From: CAYVTD01 sp964454445
GTDB taxonomy: Bacteria; Bacteroidota; Ignavibacteria; Kapaibacteriales; UBA2268
Reading direction: 5' to 3'
Assembly (NCBI GenBank): GCA_964454445.1
Contig: CAYVTD010000008.1
Span: 8,524 to 72,523, forward strand
Length of the DNA: 64,000 bases
Shown: positions 1-8,102 of the stretch, in pieces
Numbering within the stretch: the stretch's first letter is position 1
Layout: every line of letters begins with the position of its first letter
Notes under the pieces: model-generated
Databases searched by the model: none
Told to the model about the DNA's origin: nothing
What the model saw: the letters and a program-made list of their open reading frames with translations, nothing else
Position numbers and translations under genes: made by a program

Positions 1-785
1 CCGTTTAAGATACCTTTGAACTTTTTTTGTTCTTTTTTAAGCACAGCATTAAGCCCGTTACTGTATTTAGAATCTTTCAAAATGTCTTCAGCATAAGTTT
101 TGCTGACAGTGGTGATAAAATCGGCATATTTGATAGCGGCTTTCATAAAATTTAATTTCTTGTTGTGGGTAAAAGCCGTTTTTGCCTTGCCTGGCAGCCC
201 CGTCTTGTCGAAACTTTCCAATGGAAATTCGCCTTGCTGGCTGAAATTATGTATTGTAAACACGATTTTCGTGTTTTTAAATTCCTCTGGGAAGAGAACT
301 TTGGCATAAGCAGGCACCATGGCTGTTTGCCAATCGTTGCAATGAATTACATCGGGATACCACTGTAAAAGCCGGCACGAATCTATTACAGAACGGCAGA
401 AAAAGATAAAACGCTCGTCATTGTCGGGATATTCTTTGCCTGTTTTAGGATTGGAATAAATACCTTTTTTGGCATTGAAATACTTCTCATTAGTTGTGAT
501 ATATGCTTGCACCTTGGCTCTTGCGTTTTGTATCGATGAAGATTTGACGGTGGCTAGTTCGGTAGTATTATTAATTGGAATTGACATATCCCTTAGCCGA
601 TTAATCTCGTGGATGCGATACTTTCTTTCGGAAACACAACCATATCTCGGCAGCATCACCCTTACGTCATGTCCATATTCTCTTAGTGCAAGCGGCAACG
701 AAAAAGCAATATCAGCCACCCCACCTACTTTGGCAAAGGGAAAGACTTCGCTGGCTACAAATAATATGCTAAGTGGTTTTTCCAT
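1..785 (-). CDS. glgA: Glycogen synthase (ADP-glucose type, GT5), N-terminal part
   Basis: The reading frame runs from an ATG at 785 leftwards off the window edge, so only the first 261 codons are visible. It would elongate alpha-1,4-glucan from ADP-glucose in the cytoplasm. The N-terminus shows the GT5 signature: a hydrophobic strand followed by ASEVFPFAKVGGVADI, with the K-x-G-G glucosyl-donor loop at residues 19-22. Further on is a TIHNFSQQGEFP stretch (about residues 178-189), the usual IHN...QG.F motif of starch/glycogen synthases. It is divergent from the TIR-like/PLP gene across a 178-bp AT-rich gap. The C-terminal GT-B half lies outside the window, so completeness cannot be judged. 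Confidence 0.93.
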   Translation of the reverse strand, partial: MEKPLSILFVASEVFPFAKVGGVADIAFSLPLALREYGHDVRVMLPRYGCVSERKYRIHEINRLRDMSIPINNTTELATVKSSSIQNARAKVQAYITTNEKYFNAKKGIYSNPKTGKEYPDNDERFIFFCRSVIDSCRLLQWYPDVIHCNDWQTAMVPAYAKVLFPEEFKNTKIVFTIHNFSQQGEFPLESFDKTGLPGKAKTAFTHNKKLNFMKAAIKYADFITTVSKTYAEDILKDSKYSNGLNAVLKKEQKKFKGILN

Positions 786-963
786 TTTTATTCATTTTTA
801 AATGTACAACACGTTGAAAGTACAAAAATAATGAAAATTCTTGAATTTTCAAGTATTTTTTAATTATTAATTTGTTAAAATCCCTTTTTCTTATGATTAT
901 TTAATTAGCAAAGATTTCTTAAATTTGCAAGAAACAGATTGTTTTAATTATCTTTCAGATTTA

Positions 964-3042
964 ATGAAGAATGAGTTGTTGTTAAAAAGTGGCTGGATAA
1001 AAATTGAGAGAATAGAACTCAACAAGCTTCGCCGGCACATCAGGATAGTTTATGAAAATCAAGGCGGTTCAAAAAAATTTAATTCTCATCTGCCTAATTA
1101 TGAAGAGTTAAGGCAGTTCATTGGAATTAAGCTCGATGCCATTAAAAAACATAAGAATATGGACATCAAAATCCAAGGGCAAGAATTTTATGAATTAATC
1201 CCCGGGAACACCTTTTTCAGAGATTTGTTCTATTCCAAAATGAGTTCGGAAAGCTCTCAGTTCCAAGAATACAATATTGACATTTGTTACCTTTATGCTT
1301 TTGGAAAAACCCGCATCCAACAGCTTAATGAATCGCGAATACCTGCTTTTGATGCTGAAATTAGTGGCCTCTCCGACCGCAGTTTTAGTATCATTGTATC
1401 TTCTACTCTTGGCAATATGACCGAAGCCGACAAGGTAAAAAACCACATCATTCAACAATTGCAGTACCCTGTGGAAAGCGACACCCGCAACTCACCTGCT
1501 TACAGCAAAGGCACTCTCAAGGAATTATACGAAAAACTTGATAGCAACTCAATGGTTTTTGTTCTTATCAGTCGCGATTATCTGCAAAATGAAAATTGCG
1601 TTAAGCAATTAATAGATTTCACGACTCATAACCTCGATGTATATGCCAAACATACGTTTCATATCTTATTAAAAGATGTTTACGAAGGCGATTTTAACAT
1701 TTTCGATTCGCTCGGACGTTCGGAACTATTAAAATACTGGAAATTGCGAATAGAGCAATTGGAAGAGAACCATAAACTGCTTTTAAAAGGTAGAAAAGAA
1801 CAGGAGTTTTACACAAAACTCAACATAGAATTCGACGAAATTAAAGGAATTATCGAAGGTCTGTCCCGTGTTGTCGATTTGATTCGTGAAAGCACTTCCG
1901 GATCGCTCTATGAGATATTTTTAAACAAAGTAAACAGCCGCGAAGAGTTCCTGAAGTTATTACCAAAGCCAAAAATGATTTCTCCATTAGACATAAAACT
2001 CGAAACTACTTACAAAAGGATAAAAATCCCATCGACAAACAATCCAAAAAAGCCAGAATTTCCCCCTTATCCTTTCTATACGCCAAAATATCCTGCATCG
2101 GAAACTTATAAGATTGAAATTCCCGGTTTTTCTGATGTTTGGCTCAAAGACGAAAGCACAAATCCGACAGGCACGCACAAAGATCGCTTGGCTTGGGAAG
2201 TGGTAATAAAATATAAATCATTAATTGAAGGCTTAAAATACAAAGATAGCGATGCACTGCCGCAAATGTCGATAATTTCTTCGGGTAGCGCCGCCATTGC
2301 AATTCAACATTTGTTCAATTTGTTCAACCTGCCTACAAAATTAAAAGTTTTAGTCGATTACAATCTTAATCCAAATTTTAAAAAAGCTGTGAAAGATATT
2401 GGCTGCGAACTTTATGAATGTGATCTATCGGCAAAACTCTTATCGTCGGAAGATATTAAAGAGCTAACCGATAACAAAAACGGCATTGATATAACTTATC
2501 GCGAAGTGCTCGACCCTACTCACGACAATTATTACGATTGGATGAGCTACGAGATTTTGCAATCGGAGCCCGAATATTGCTTTATTCCATTTGGCACAGG
2601 CGATCTGTTTATAAATGTTTTAAACATTGTAAAAATCGAATATTTCAATTCTTTTGTTTCCAAGCACGATCCCCGCTTTTTTAGCAACATCGAAAAGCTG
2701 AAGAGGTGCAGTTTCCTGGGAGCTTCCTCATCTGAGCCGGAAACACGTCTGGACAAACTATTCTCGAATTATCTGCCATCAATCGATTCGTTTTATAAAT
2801 ATATTAAAGAATTAAAAGATGAGTACGCTTGTGTTGGCAAAATGACTGATATATATTTTGTTAAAGAAAAATTTGTAGATGAAGCCATCGCAATCGCCAC
2901 CCGATTAAACCTAACTTTCGAGCCATCAGGTATGGCTGGTTTGGCGCTTTTGCTTGAAAAGAAAGATTTTATACCGAATGATGCAAAAATTCTAATTGTA
3001 AATACCGGAAAAACAAAAGACGTAGAAAGATTAAAAAAATGA
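964..3042 (+). CDS. TIR-like domain fused to a fold-type II PLP-dependent enzyme
   Basis: Not a family I recognise as a whole. The frame is open from a TTG at 925, but the first ATG is at 964 (692 aa), which I prefer. Numbered from the TTG, residues about 150-330 look like a TIR or SEFIR domain: strand FSIIVSSTLG at 154, then MVFVLISRDYLQNENC at 210-225. The position where NADase TIRs carry the catalytic Glu (C..EL) is Gln228, so NAD cleavage may be lost. Residues about 385-705 are a complete threonine-synthase/cysteine-synthase-like domain: PLP lysine K419 in NPTGTHKDRLA, phosphate loop SSGSAA at 452-457, second glycine loop PFGTGDL near 556-562, and EPSGMAGLALL near the C-terminus. The stop overlaps the next start by 4 bp. 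It could be a metabolic enzyme with a regulatory domain or an immune effector; the sequence does not decide. Confidence 0.8.
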   Translation: MKNELLLKSGWIKIERIELNKLRRHIRIVYENQGGSKKFNSHLPNYEELRQFIGIKLDAIKKHKNMDIKIQGQEFYELIPGNTFFRDLFYSKMSSESSQFQEYNIDICYLYAFGKTRIQQLNESRIPAFDAEISGLSDRSFSIIVSSTLGNMTEADKVKNHIIQQLQYPVESDTRNSPAYSKGTLKELYEKLDSNSMVFVLISRDYLQNENCVKQLIDFTTHNLDVYAKHTFHILLKDVYEGDFNIFDSLGRSELLKYWKLRIEQLEENHKLLLKGRKEQEFYTKLNIEFDEIKGIIEGLSRVVDLIRESTSGSLYEIFLNKVNSREEFLKLLPKPKMISPLDIKLETTYKRIKIPSTNNPKKPEFPPYPFYTPKYPASETYKIEIPGFSDVWLKDESTNPTGTHKDRLAWEVVIKYKSLIEGLKYKDSDALPQMSIISSGSAAIAIQHLFNLFNLPTKLKVLVDYNLNPNFKKAVKDIGCELYECDLSAKLLSSEDIKELTDNKNGIDITYREVLDPTHDNYYDWMSYEILQSEPEYCFIPFGTGDLFINVLNIVKIEYFNSFVSKHDPRFFSNIEKLKRCSFLGASSSEPETRLDKLFSNYLPSIDSFYKYIKELKDEYACVGKMTDIYFVKEKFVDEAIAIATRLNLTFEPSGMAGLALLLEKKDFIPNDAKILIVNTGKTKDVERLKK

Positions 3043-3932
3043 AATCACTAATTGCAATTATAAATATTAATGATTTAAAAAATACTATTTTCTTTTTTCT
3101 TTTAATATCTTCGTTGGCTTGCTGCTCCAATGGAGGGAAAAAAGCAGATGAAGACAATATCAACAATTCGAATCAAGCAAAAAAATCAAATATCATCTTG
3201 CCTCAGAAAAAAACTATTAACCAAAATTTCGTTTTACCTCACGGTGATTACAAATCTGAAGTAATCAAGAAATACTCACATCTACGAACCTCGTTCACTG
3301 AGGGGTTTGAATATATCGATGGCTTTCTCTATGAAAGCACAGGCATGGTTGGTTCTTCTGAATTAATGAAATGCGAACTCGAAACAGGCAAAATTGTACA
3401 AAACAGGCGCATTCCTGGTTTGCATTTCGGCGAGGGGATGACTGTCTTTGGCAACAGAATCTACCAAATCACCTGGCAATCAGGAATATGTTTCGTTTGG
3501 GACAAACACACTTTTGAATTAATTAATACTTTTAATTACAATGGCGAGGGTTGGGGCATCACCAATGATGGCGAGCAATTAATCATGAGCAATGGCACCA
3601 ACCTTATTCGATTCGTCAATCCAAAGAATTTCAATACCGAAAGAACAATCGAAGTATTAGACGAAAACTATCCAGTAAAATATATAAACGAACTCGAATA
3701 TGTTAACGGCGAAATTTGGGCAAACGTTTGGCAGAAGGACAAAATTTATCGTATAGATCCAGAAAGCGGCAATTTACTCGGAAAAATTGATATTTTTAAT
3801 CTTTATAAATACATAAAACCATCTGATTCGCCCGATGTGCTTAATGGCATTGCCTACGATTCAGAAAACAATAGAATATTTGTAACGGGAAAATATTGGC
3901 CCTTTGTGTTTGAGATAAAACCTGTTAAATGA
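3039..3932 (+). CDS. Secreted glutaminyl-peptide cyclotransferase-like protein (glutamine cyclotransferase family)
   Basis: 297 aa. A hydrophobic N-terminal segment (about residues 17-28) ends in SSLACCS, which reads as a relaxed lipobox, so an exported lipoprotein is likely. The body has the repeated beta-propeller blades of the plant/bacterial glutamine cyclotransferase family: FTEGFEYIDGFLYESTG, then LHFGEGMTVFGNRIYQITW, then EGWGITNDGEQLIMSNG, and a C-terminal LNGIAYDSENNRIFVTGKYW. Family members form N-terminal pyroglutamate. The ATG overlaps the stop of the TIR-like/PLP gene (ATGA), and its own stop overlaps the next ORF, implying one transcript and translational coupling. Why a periplasmic cyclase is coupled to a cytoplasmic PLP fusion is unclear. 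Confidence 0.85.
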   Translation: MKSLIAIININDLKNTIFFFLLISSLACCSNGGKKADEDNINNSNQAKKSNIILPQKKTINQNFVLPHGDYKSEVIKKYSHLRTSFTEGFEYIDGFLYESTGMVGSSELMKCELETGKIVQNRRIPGLHFGEGMTVFGNRIYQITWQSGICFVWDKHTFELINTFNYNGEGWGITNDGEQLIMSNGTNLIRFVNPKNFNTERTIEVLDENYPVKYINELEYVNGEIWANVWQKDKIYRIDPESGNLLGKIDIFNLYKYIKPSDSPDVLNGIAYDSENNRIFVTGKYWPFVFEIKPVK

Positions 3933-4120
3933 TGAAGAATTTAATGGTGAAAATATCATATCAACTCCATATAAAATTGATCCCCTTAGATAAAGGTAAG
4001 TTAAGAGAATTAAACGAAATAAGAAATTTTAAAAGGTTTCATCTCGAAGATGGTGTAATCACTTGGTACAACAATCTTGATGTGGCTCCTGAAAAAGTGT
4101 ATTTACTAAGCCATAAGTAA
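3929..4120 (+). CDS. Small DUF2442-like protein
   Basis: 63 aa. The C-terminal half, DGVITWYNNLDVAPEKVY, matches the usual end of DUF2442 proteins (G.ITW.NG.D.APE.LY), while the N-terminal strand region is short and poorly matched. DUF2442 proteins are small antitoxin-like or regulatory proteins often next to DUF4160 toxins; no DUF4160 partner is visible here. The start overlaps the end of the cyclotransferase gene by 4 bp, so it may be the last member of that cluster or a decayed add-on. Confidence 0.5.
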   Translation: MMKNLMVKISYQLHIKLIPLDKGKLRELNEIRNFKRFHLEDGVITWYNNLDVAPEKVYLLSHK

Positions 4121-4169
4121 TTTAGTGTGTATCTAATGTAAAATAATAAAATTTTTTACAGACTGCTAA

Positions 4170-4228
4170 AAGTGGCAAGAGGGCTTCATCGGACAGCTGC
4201 GCGACAGCGAAAGCCGTTATTTCCACTT
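4170..4228. other. Nested hairpin in the gap before tRNA-Thr
   Basis: Three coaxial stems can be drawn: AAGTGG (4170-4175) with CCACTT (4223-4228), GGCTT (4182-4186) with AAGCC (4211-4215), and GCTG (4196-4199) with CAGC (4205-4208). It is locally GC-rich in an otherwise AT-rich gap and has no T-run, so it is not an ordinary terminator. The function is unknown; chance or a repeat remnant are both possible. The rest of the gap 4121-4396 shows nothing recognisable. Confidence 0.3.
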
Positions 4229-4396
4229 CATCGCTAGATAATTTAATGTAGCTCTTAACTATCACTGAAAATTAATCACTAAAAATCCGAAAAATTATAT
4301 CTTTTTTTTTAAGAAATATTTGATTAGATTGCATATACCTATTTTTTGATTTTTTTATTAATAAAATCGTTAGTTTAATACATATTTTTTTAATAA

Positions 4397-4469
4397 GCCA
4401 ACCTAGCTCAGCTGGTAGAGCAGCTCACTCGTAATGAGCAGGTCACCGGTTCAATTCCGGTGGTTGGCT
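4397..4469 (+). tRNA. tRNA-Thr (anticodon CGT)
   Basis: A 73-nt cloverleaf. Acceptor GCCAACC (4397-4403) pairs with GGTTGGC (4462-4468) and the discriminator is T4469. The anticodon stem GCTCA/TGAGC holds loop CTCGTAA, giving anticodon CGT (reads ACG, Thr). The T arm is ACCGG-TTCAATT-CCGGT. No CCA is encoded. A decayed metallo-hydrolase gene starts immediately downstream. Confidence 0.95.
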
Positions 4470-4478
4470 CTGCTTCAT

Positions 4479-5041
4479 ATACAAATCGTTTATAACAATA
4501 TCACATCAAAAAACTCCCCCGATTTGCAAACCGATTGGGGTTTTGCTGCTTTCGTCGATTACGATGGAAAAAGAATCCTTTTTGATACTGATAACGATGG
4601 CGATATTCTGCTGAAAAACATCAAAATATGAATTTGATTGCAATGAGCAAGCCACAAAACATTTGCAGCGATATTTATACAAGTGGCTCTCTTAAAGGCA
4701 AATACAAGGGAAAAGGCCTCTATGGACAAGCAATGTATATTGATACACCAAAAGGAATTATTATAATATCAGGTTGCTCGCACAGCGGCATTGAAAACAT
4801 AGCACAGAGAGCCAAAAAACTCTTTCCTGACAAAAGCATTTTGCTCGTCTGCGGAGGTTGGCATCTAAGCTCAAAATCAGATGACGAAATAAATGAAATT
4901 TGCAAAAACCTTAAATTGCTCGGTGTTGAAAAAGTTGCTCCCTCACATTGCACAGGAACAAAGCAAATAGCTAAGATAAAAAGTATCTTTAAAGAAGATT
5001 TTTTAGAACTATATCTTGGGGATTCCTATAAATCACAATAA
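4479..5041 (+). pseudogene. Metallo-beta-lactamase-fold hydrolase, internally deleted remnant
   Basis: Two out-of-frame pieces of one MBL-fold family (the group annotated as methyl-aminobenzene phosphate synthase-like). The first piece (4479-4631) reads through TDWGFAAFVDYDGKRILFDT and stops. The second (4628-5041) starts near NICSDIYTSGSLKGK and contains ISGCSHSGIENI, CGGWHLSS and VAPSHCTGTKQ, the normal C-terminal metal-site motifs. The intervening stretch of roughly 90-130 residues, including the H-x-H-x-D-H motif, is absent, and no start codon in frame precedes the first piece other than one inside the tRNA. It should be inactive. The junction with the tRNA 3' end suggests a deletion or integration scar. 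Confidence 0.8.
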
Positions 5042-5048
5042 GTTGGAG

Positions 5049-6176
5049 TTAAAGAATTTCTCGTAGTTTTTTGTATTTTATTCCCCGTTGCAACATATAA
5101 TCGAAAACGAAATCGACACAATCTGGTTTTTTGCCAACGTACTCCGGCGGATTAATTCCTTTTTCTGTAAACAAGCTCTTTGCTACTAAATTTACTGCAG
5201 AAGTGGCAGCATAGCCAGTTGTTCTTGCCATCGAATAAGTGTCAGTCTCAGGATTGTATTTGTCGAGCAAATCGTATGTATATTTAACATTTTCTCCATT
5301 TTCAACACCCTCAAAAATTATCCTCATCACAGTCAGTTCCTCTTCTTTTGGCTTGATTTTCCAAGCATCATATAAAAGATCCGAAATAAACTCACGAGGC
5401 ACAATCTTCATACCCCTGAAATCGCGCTCGTGCTCGCTGAAAAACCCTGCCGCCTTTAGTACTTTAATAATTTCAATATGGCCTGGATAGCGCAAAGTTT
5501 TTTCAATCATATTTGGTGCATCGATTGTCTTTATTATCGAGCGAAGACCATCTGTGTTGAATGCTTCCAAAGTGCCAACACCTTCGAAATACATTAGTTC
5601 TGGCTCTGAGAGAGCCTCCTTGATTATTAATTTCCGGTTTTCTACATACCTTGCTGGTCTTGTGTATTCTTCAATGACATCGACAGGCGAAAAAGGTGCT
5701 TTGTATTCAAAGGGATAAACTCGTTCGGCAGGCAAGCCACCGACATAGCATTTGTAGGTATCTAACTTCATAGTGCTGCTGTGATGCCCCGCAAGCAAAT
5801 TAGGCACACCCGGCGCAACACCAAAATCAACAATAGCCGTAACACTTTTGGATTTAGCGAGTTCGTCAAGCTCGAAGCAATCTTCTGGAAAAAAAGATAT
5901 ATCCACAATGTTTTTCCCGGCAGTAATCACTTCTCTTACAGTAGCAAAACCCATAAATCCAGGCACTGCACCTACAAATAAATCAAAATCTGCCGCTAAC
6001 GAAGCGACCGCTCCTTTTTCTGCAAGATCTTTTTTGACTGTCTTAATTTCTTTTTCAGCGAGCAAAGCAAGATTTTGGTCATTATAATCAAAAGATGTAA
6101 CATCATAATCTTTCGACAAATCTATTGCCATAGCCCGGCCAACGAGACCTGCCCCAAGCACTGCGATTTTTATCAT
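5049..6176 (-). CDS. Saccharopine dehydrogenase family oxidoreductase
   Basis: 375 aa, full length. The N-terminal Rossmann motif G8-x-G10-x-x-G13 (VLGAGLVGRA) binds NAD(P). The middle and C-terminal parts, including DFGVAPGVPNLLAG and YVGGLPAERVYPFEYK, match the saccharopine dehydrogenase/lysine 6-dehydrogenase-like family. The exact substrate (saccharopine, lysine or a carboxynorspermidine-type compound) cannot be told from the sequence. It stands alone on the minus strand, with its 3' end 7 bp from the pseudogene on the other strand. Confidence 0.85.
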   Translation of the reverse strand: MIKIAVLGAGLVGRAMAIDLSKDYDVTSFDYNDQNLALLAEKEIKTVKKDLAEKGAVASLAADFDLFVGAVPGFMGFATVREVITAGKNIVDISFFPEDCFELDELAKSKSVTAIVDFGVAPGVPNLLAGHHSSTMKLDTYKCYVGGLPAERVYPFEYKAPFSPVDVIEEYTRPARYVENRKLIIKEALSEPELMYFEGVGTLEAFNTDGLRSIIKTIDAPNMIEKTLRYPGHIEIIKVLKAAGFFSEHERDFRGMKIVPREFISDLLYDAWKIKPKEEELTVMRIIFEGVENGENVKYTYDLLDKYNPETDTYSMARTTGYAATSAVNLVAKSLFTEKGINPPEYVGKKPDCVDFVFDYMLQRGIKYKKLREIL

Positions 6177-6249
6177 CTGCTATCCTTTTTAAATTATTGT
6201 TTAATTGATAATTAGATACTAACCAATCAGATGGTTGTATAAAGCGTTT

Positions 6250-7557
6250 TTAATTAAAAATGTCTATTTCTGGATTGTCAGAATGAAAGTCGATTAGCTC
6301 CATTTTCAACAAATCACAACTAGTTTTCTTGTCATAAACATAAAACTTCATTTCCGAAGTATCAACAAGCGAAATCGTTTTAGAAAGGGATTCATCAATC
6401 TCGTCAATTTCTTCAAATCCTTCTAAATCCTCGAAAACCTGAGCTTTTTCGAGACTGTCAAGTTCCTGAAAATCAGTTGTTTCCTCACTTTCTTCCATTT
6501 CTTCAAATTCGCTAATATCATCAATATTCTCTAAATTGCCTGTTTCATAAGTTTCTTCCAACTTAGTTTCTTCTTCTGAAATAGCAAACTCAAGATCTGG
6601 TTGCGCCTCAATAATTTCTGGATAATCAACAATAACCTGTTCTGGTTCGGCTAATTTTGGAGAGACAAGAATCTCAGGCTCTGGTTCAACGGGTTGCACT
6701 TCGGGGATTAAACTTGTCTCTTCTATAGTTGTTGAAATATCATCAACGTTGTCATAATCTGGATCAATTTCGTTATCCTGCTCAACTGCAATAATATCTT
6801 CTTCTTCTCGCAAATTAGTATCTTCGGTAACTTCATCAGGAAAATCAACAGAATCTGCCTCTTTTATTTGCTCATTTTCAGATAATTCCGATATTATTGT
6901 TATAATTTCATCTATGCTAAGCATCTCTTGTTGATGAGAAATCTCATAGAATTTTTTGGCGAGAAGATACATTCGACGGTCGTCGAAAAAAATAGCCATT
7001 GCCATTGCAGGTATTAATCCGTCTTGTGCAAAATATTCGGCAAGAACTCCTAAATTTCGCTTAAATTCTGAAGTATTTAGCGATTTAAAATAGTTACACT
7101 CAATGGACAGTTGTACTTTTTCAAATTGCTTGAAAGATATTGCAAAATCACTTTCATCAGTTTGATTAATTATTTCTAAATTATCTTCCAATTCAACTCG
7201 ACACATGCAGTATTTATCAAAAATGGATAGTATTTGCTTTATGTAAGAAAACTTAACAAACTCATTATTTTTAAAGATGAAATATCTTACTGTCGTTGCG
7301 GGCCTAATCAAAAAATTAAGCTCGAGAGCCGAGCAAGCTTCAAAAAATTTTGTTATCTCTACGCTATTAATAAGCCTGTCGGGAGTTTCGCTGAATTTGT
7401 TTTGAAAATATTGTTTTTGGAAACTTGTTAACTCATTGCAATTTAACAACTCGGCAACACATGTGTCGTTCTGTGAAAAACCTGTTTTTTCGATGGCTAT
7501 CTTGCTTTTTTTGCTAATAATATCTTCAAACATAAATTTGTTTTTGCTGTTGGACAT
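6250..7557 (-). CDS. Acidic two-part protein of unknown function
   Basis: 435 aa. Residues 1 to about 225 look globular, with mixed helices and aromatic residues. Residues about 226-400 are a low-complexity Glu/Asp/Pro/Val/Ile tract with many EE, EP and DD runs, probably disordered. A short ordered tail follows (MKFYVYDKKTSCDLLKMEL). No signal peptide or membrane segment is seen. I do not recognise the family. The intact frame, ATG start and unbroken length argue for a real gene. Confidence 0.7.
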   Translation of the reverse strand: MSNSKNKFMFEDIISKKSKIAIEKTGFSQNDTCVAELLNCNELTSFQKQYFQNKFSETPDRLINSVEITKFFEACSALELNFLIRPATTVRYFIFKNNEFVKFSYIKQILSIFDKYCMCRVELEDNLEIINQTDESDFAISFKQFEKVQLSIECNYFKSLNTSEFKRNLGVLAEYFAQDGLIPAMAMAIFFDDRRMYLLAKKFYEISHQQEMLSIDEIITIISELSENEQIKEADSVDFPDEVTEDTNLREEEDIIAVEQDNEIDPDYDNVDDISTTIEETSLIPEVQPVEPEPEILVSPKLAEPEQVIVDYPEIIEAQPDLEFAISEEETKLEETYETGNLENIDDISEFEEMEESEETTDFQELDSLEKAQVFEDLEGFEEIDEIDESLSKTISLVDTSEMKFYVYDKKTSCDLLKMELIDFHSDNPEIDIFN

Positions 7558-7669
7558 TTACGAAAAATTGAAAAATATAAAATTTATTTATGAAAAAAAA
7601 CTAAAGTTTTTTATATTTGCGTCGATAATTGCAGTATAGTGTATTAAAACATAAAAACAGGGGCAGACA

Positions 7670-7900
7670 ATGACCATAGACACAATAAAAAATCAAGAGT
7701 ATTACACCAACATTAGGCCTCCTGTGTCCGTCCAAAACGATATTGCAGGTGAAATGCTAAAAGAATCTACTGGGCAAGGGCAATCGAGCTATCAAAAGCA
7801 ATTATTACAAATTTTAGCAAGCGCTCAGCCACAACAGCAGATTCAAGACACCTTTCAAAAACAAATGGACCAAAAAGGCAGTTTCGAAGTTTTGGTTTAA
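7670..7900 (+). CDS. Small glutamine-rich protein of unknown function
   Basis: 76 aa, rich in Gln and Ser. A GGGGCAG stretch just upstream of the ATG may serve as a weak ribosome binding site. No signal peptide or domain is recognised. It lies alone between divergent genes, in a region without competing ORFs. Confidence 0.5.
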   Translation: MTIDTIKNQEYYTNIRPPVSVQNDIAGEMLKESTGQGQSSYQKQLLQILASAQPQQQIQDTFQKQMDQKGSFEVLV

Positions 7901-8102
7901 CAACTCAAGAAATATAATATTTGTCTTTTTTGTCAAAACATACATTTTTTTGACCTATTAAGGTATTGTATTTCTTGGAATTGACTATTTGCTTCCAATC
8001 TCTTTCAACAAACCCTCAAACATTTACTGCATCAAGCAACTCACACAATTTTATAATACTATTCGTCTAAATTTTTTTAATAAGCCAATCTTATTGCTTT
8101 TA

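Noticed and set aside
7901..8102. Cobalamin riboswitch upstream of the TonB receptor
   Set aside because: No B12-box-like sequence or suitable stems are visible in the 200-bp leader.
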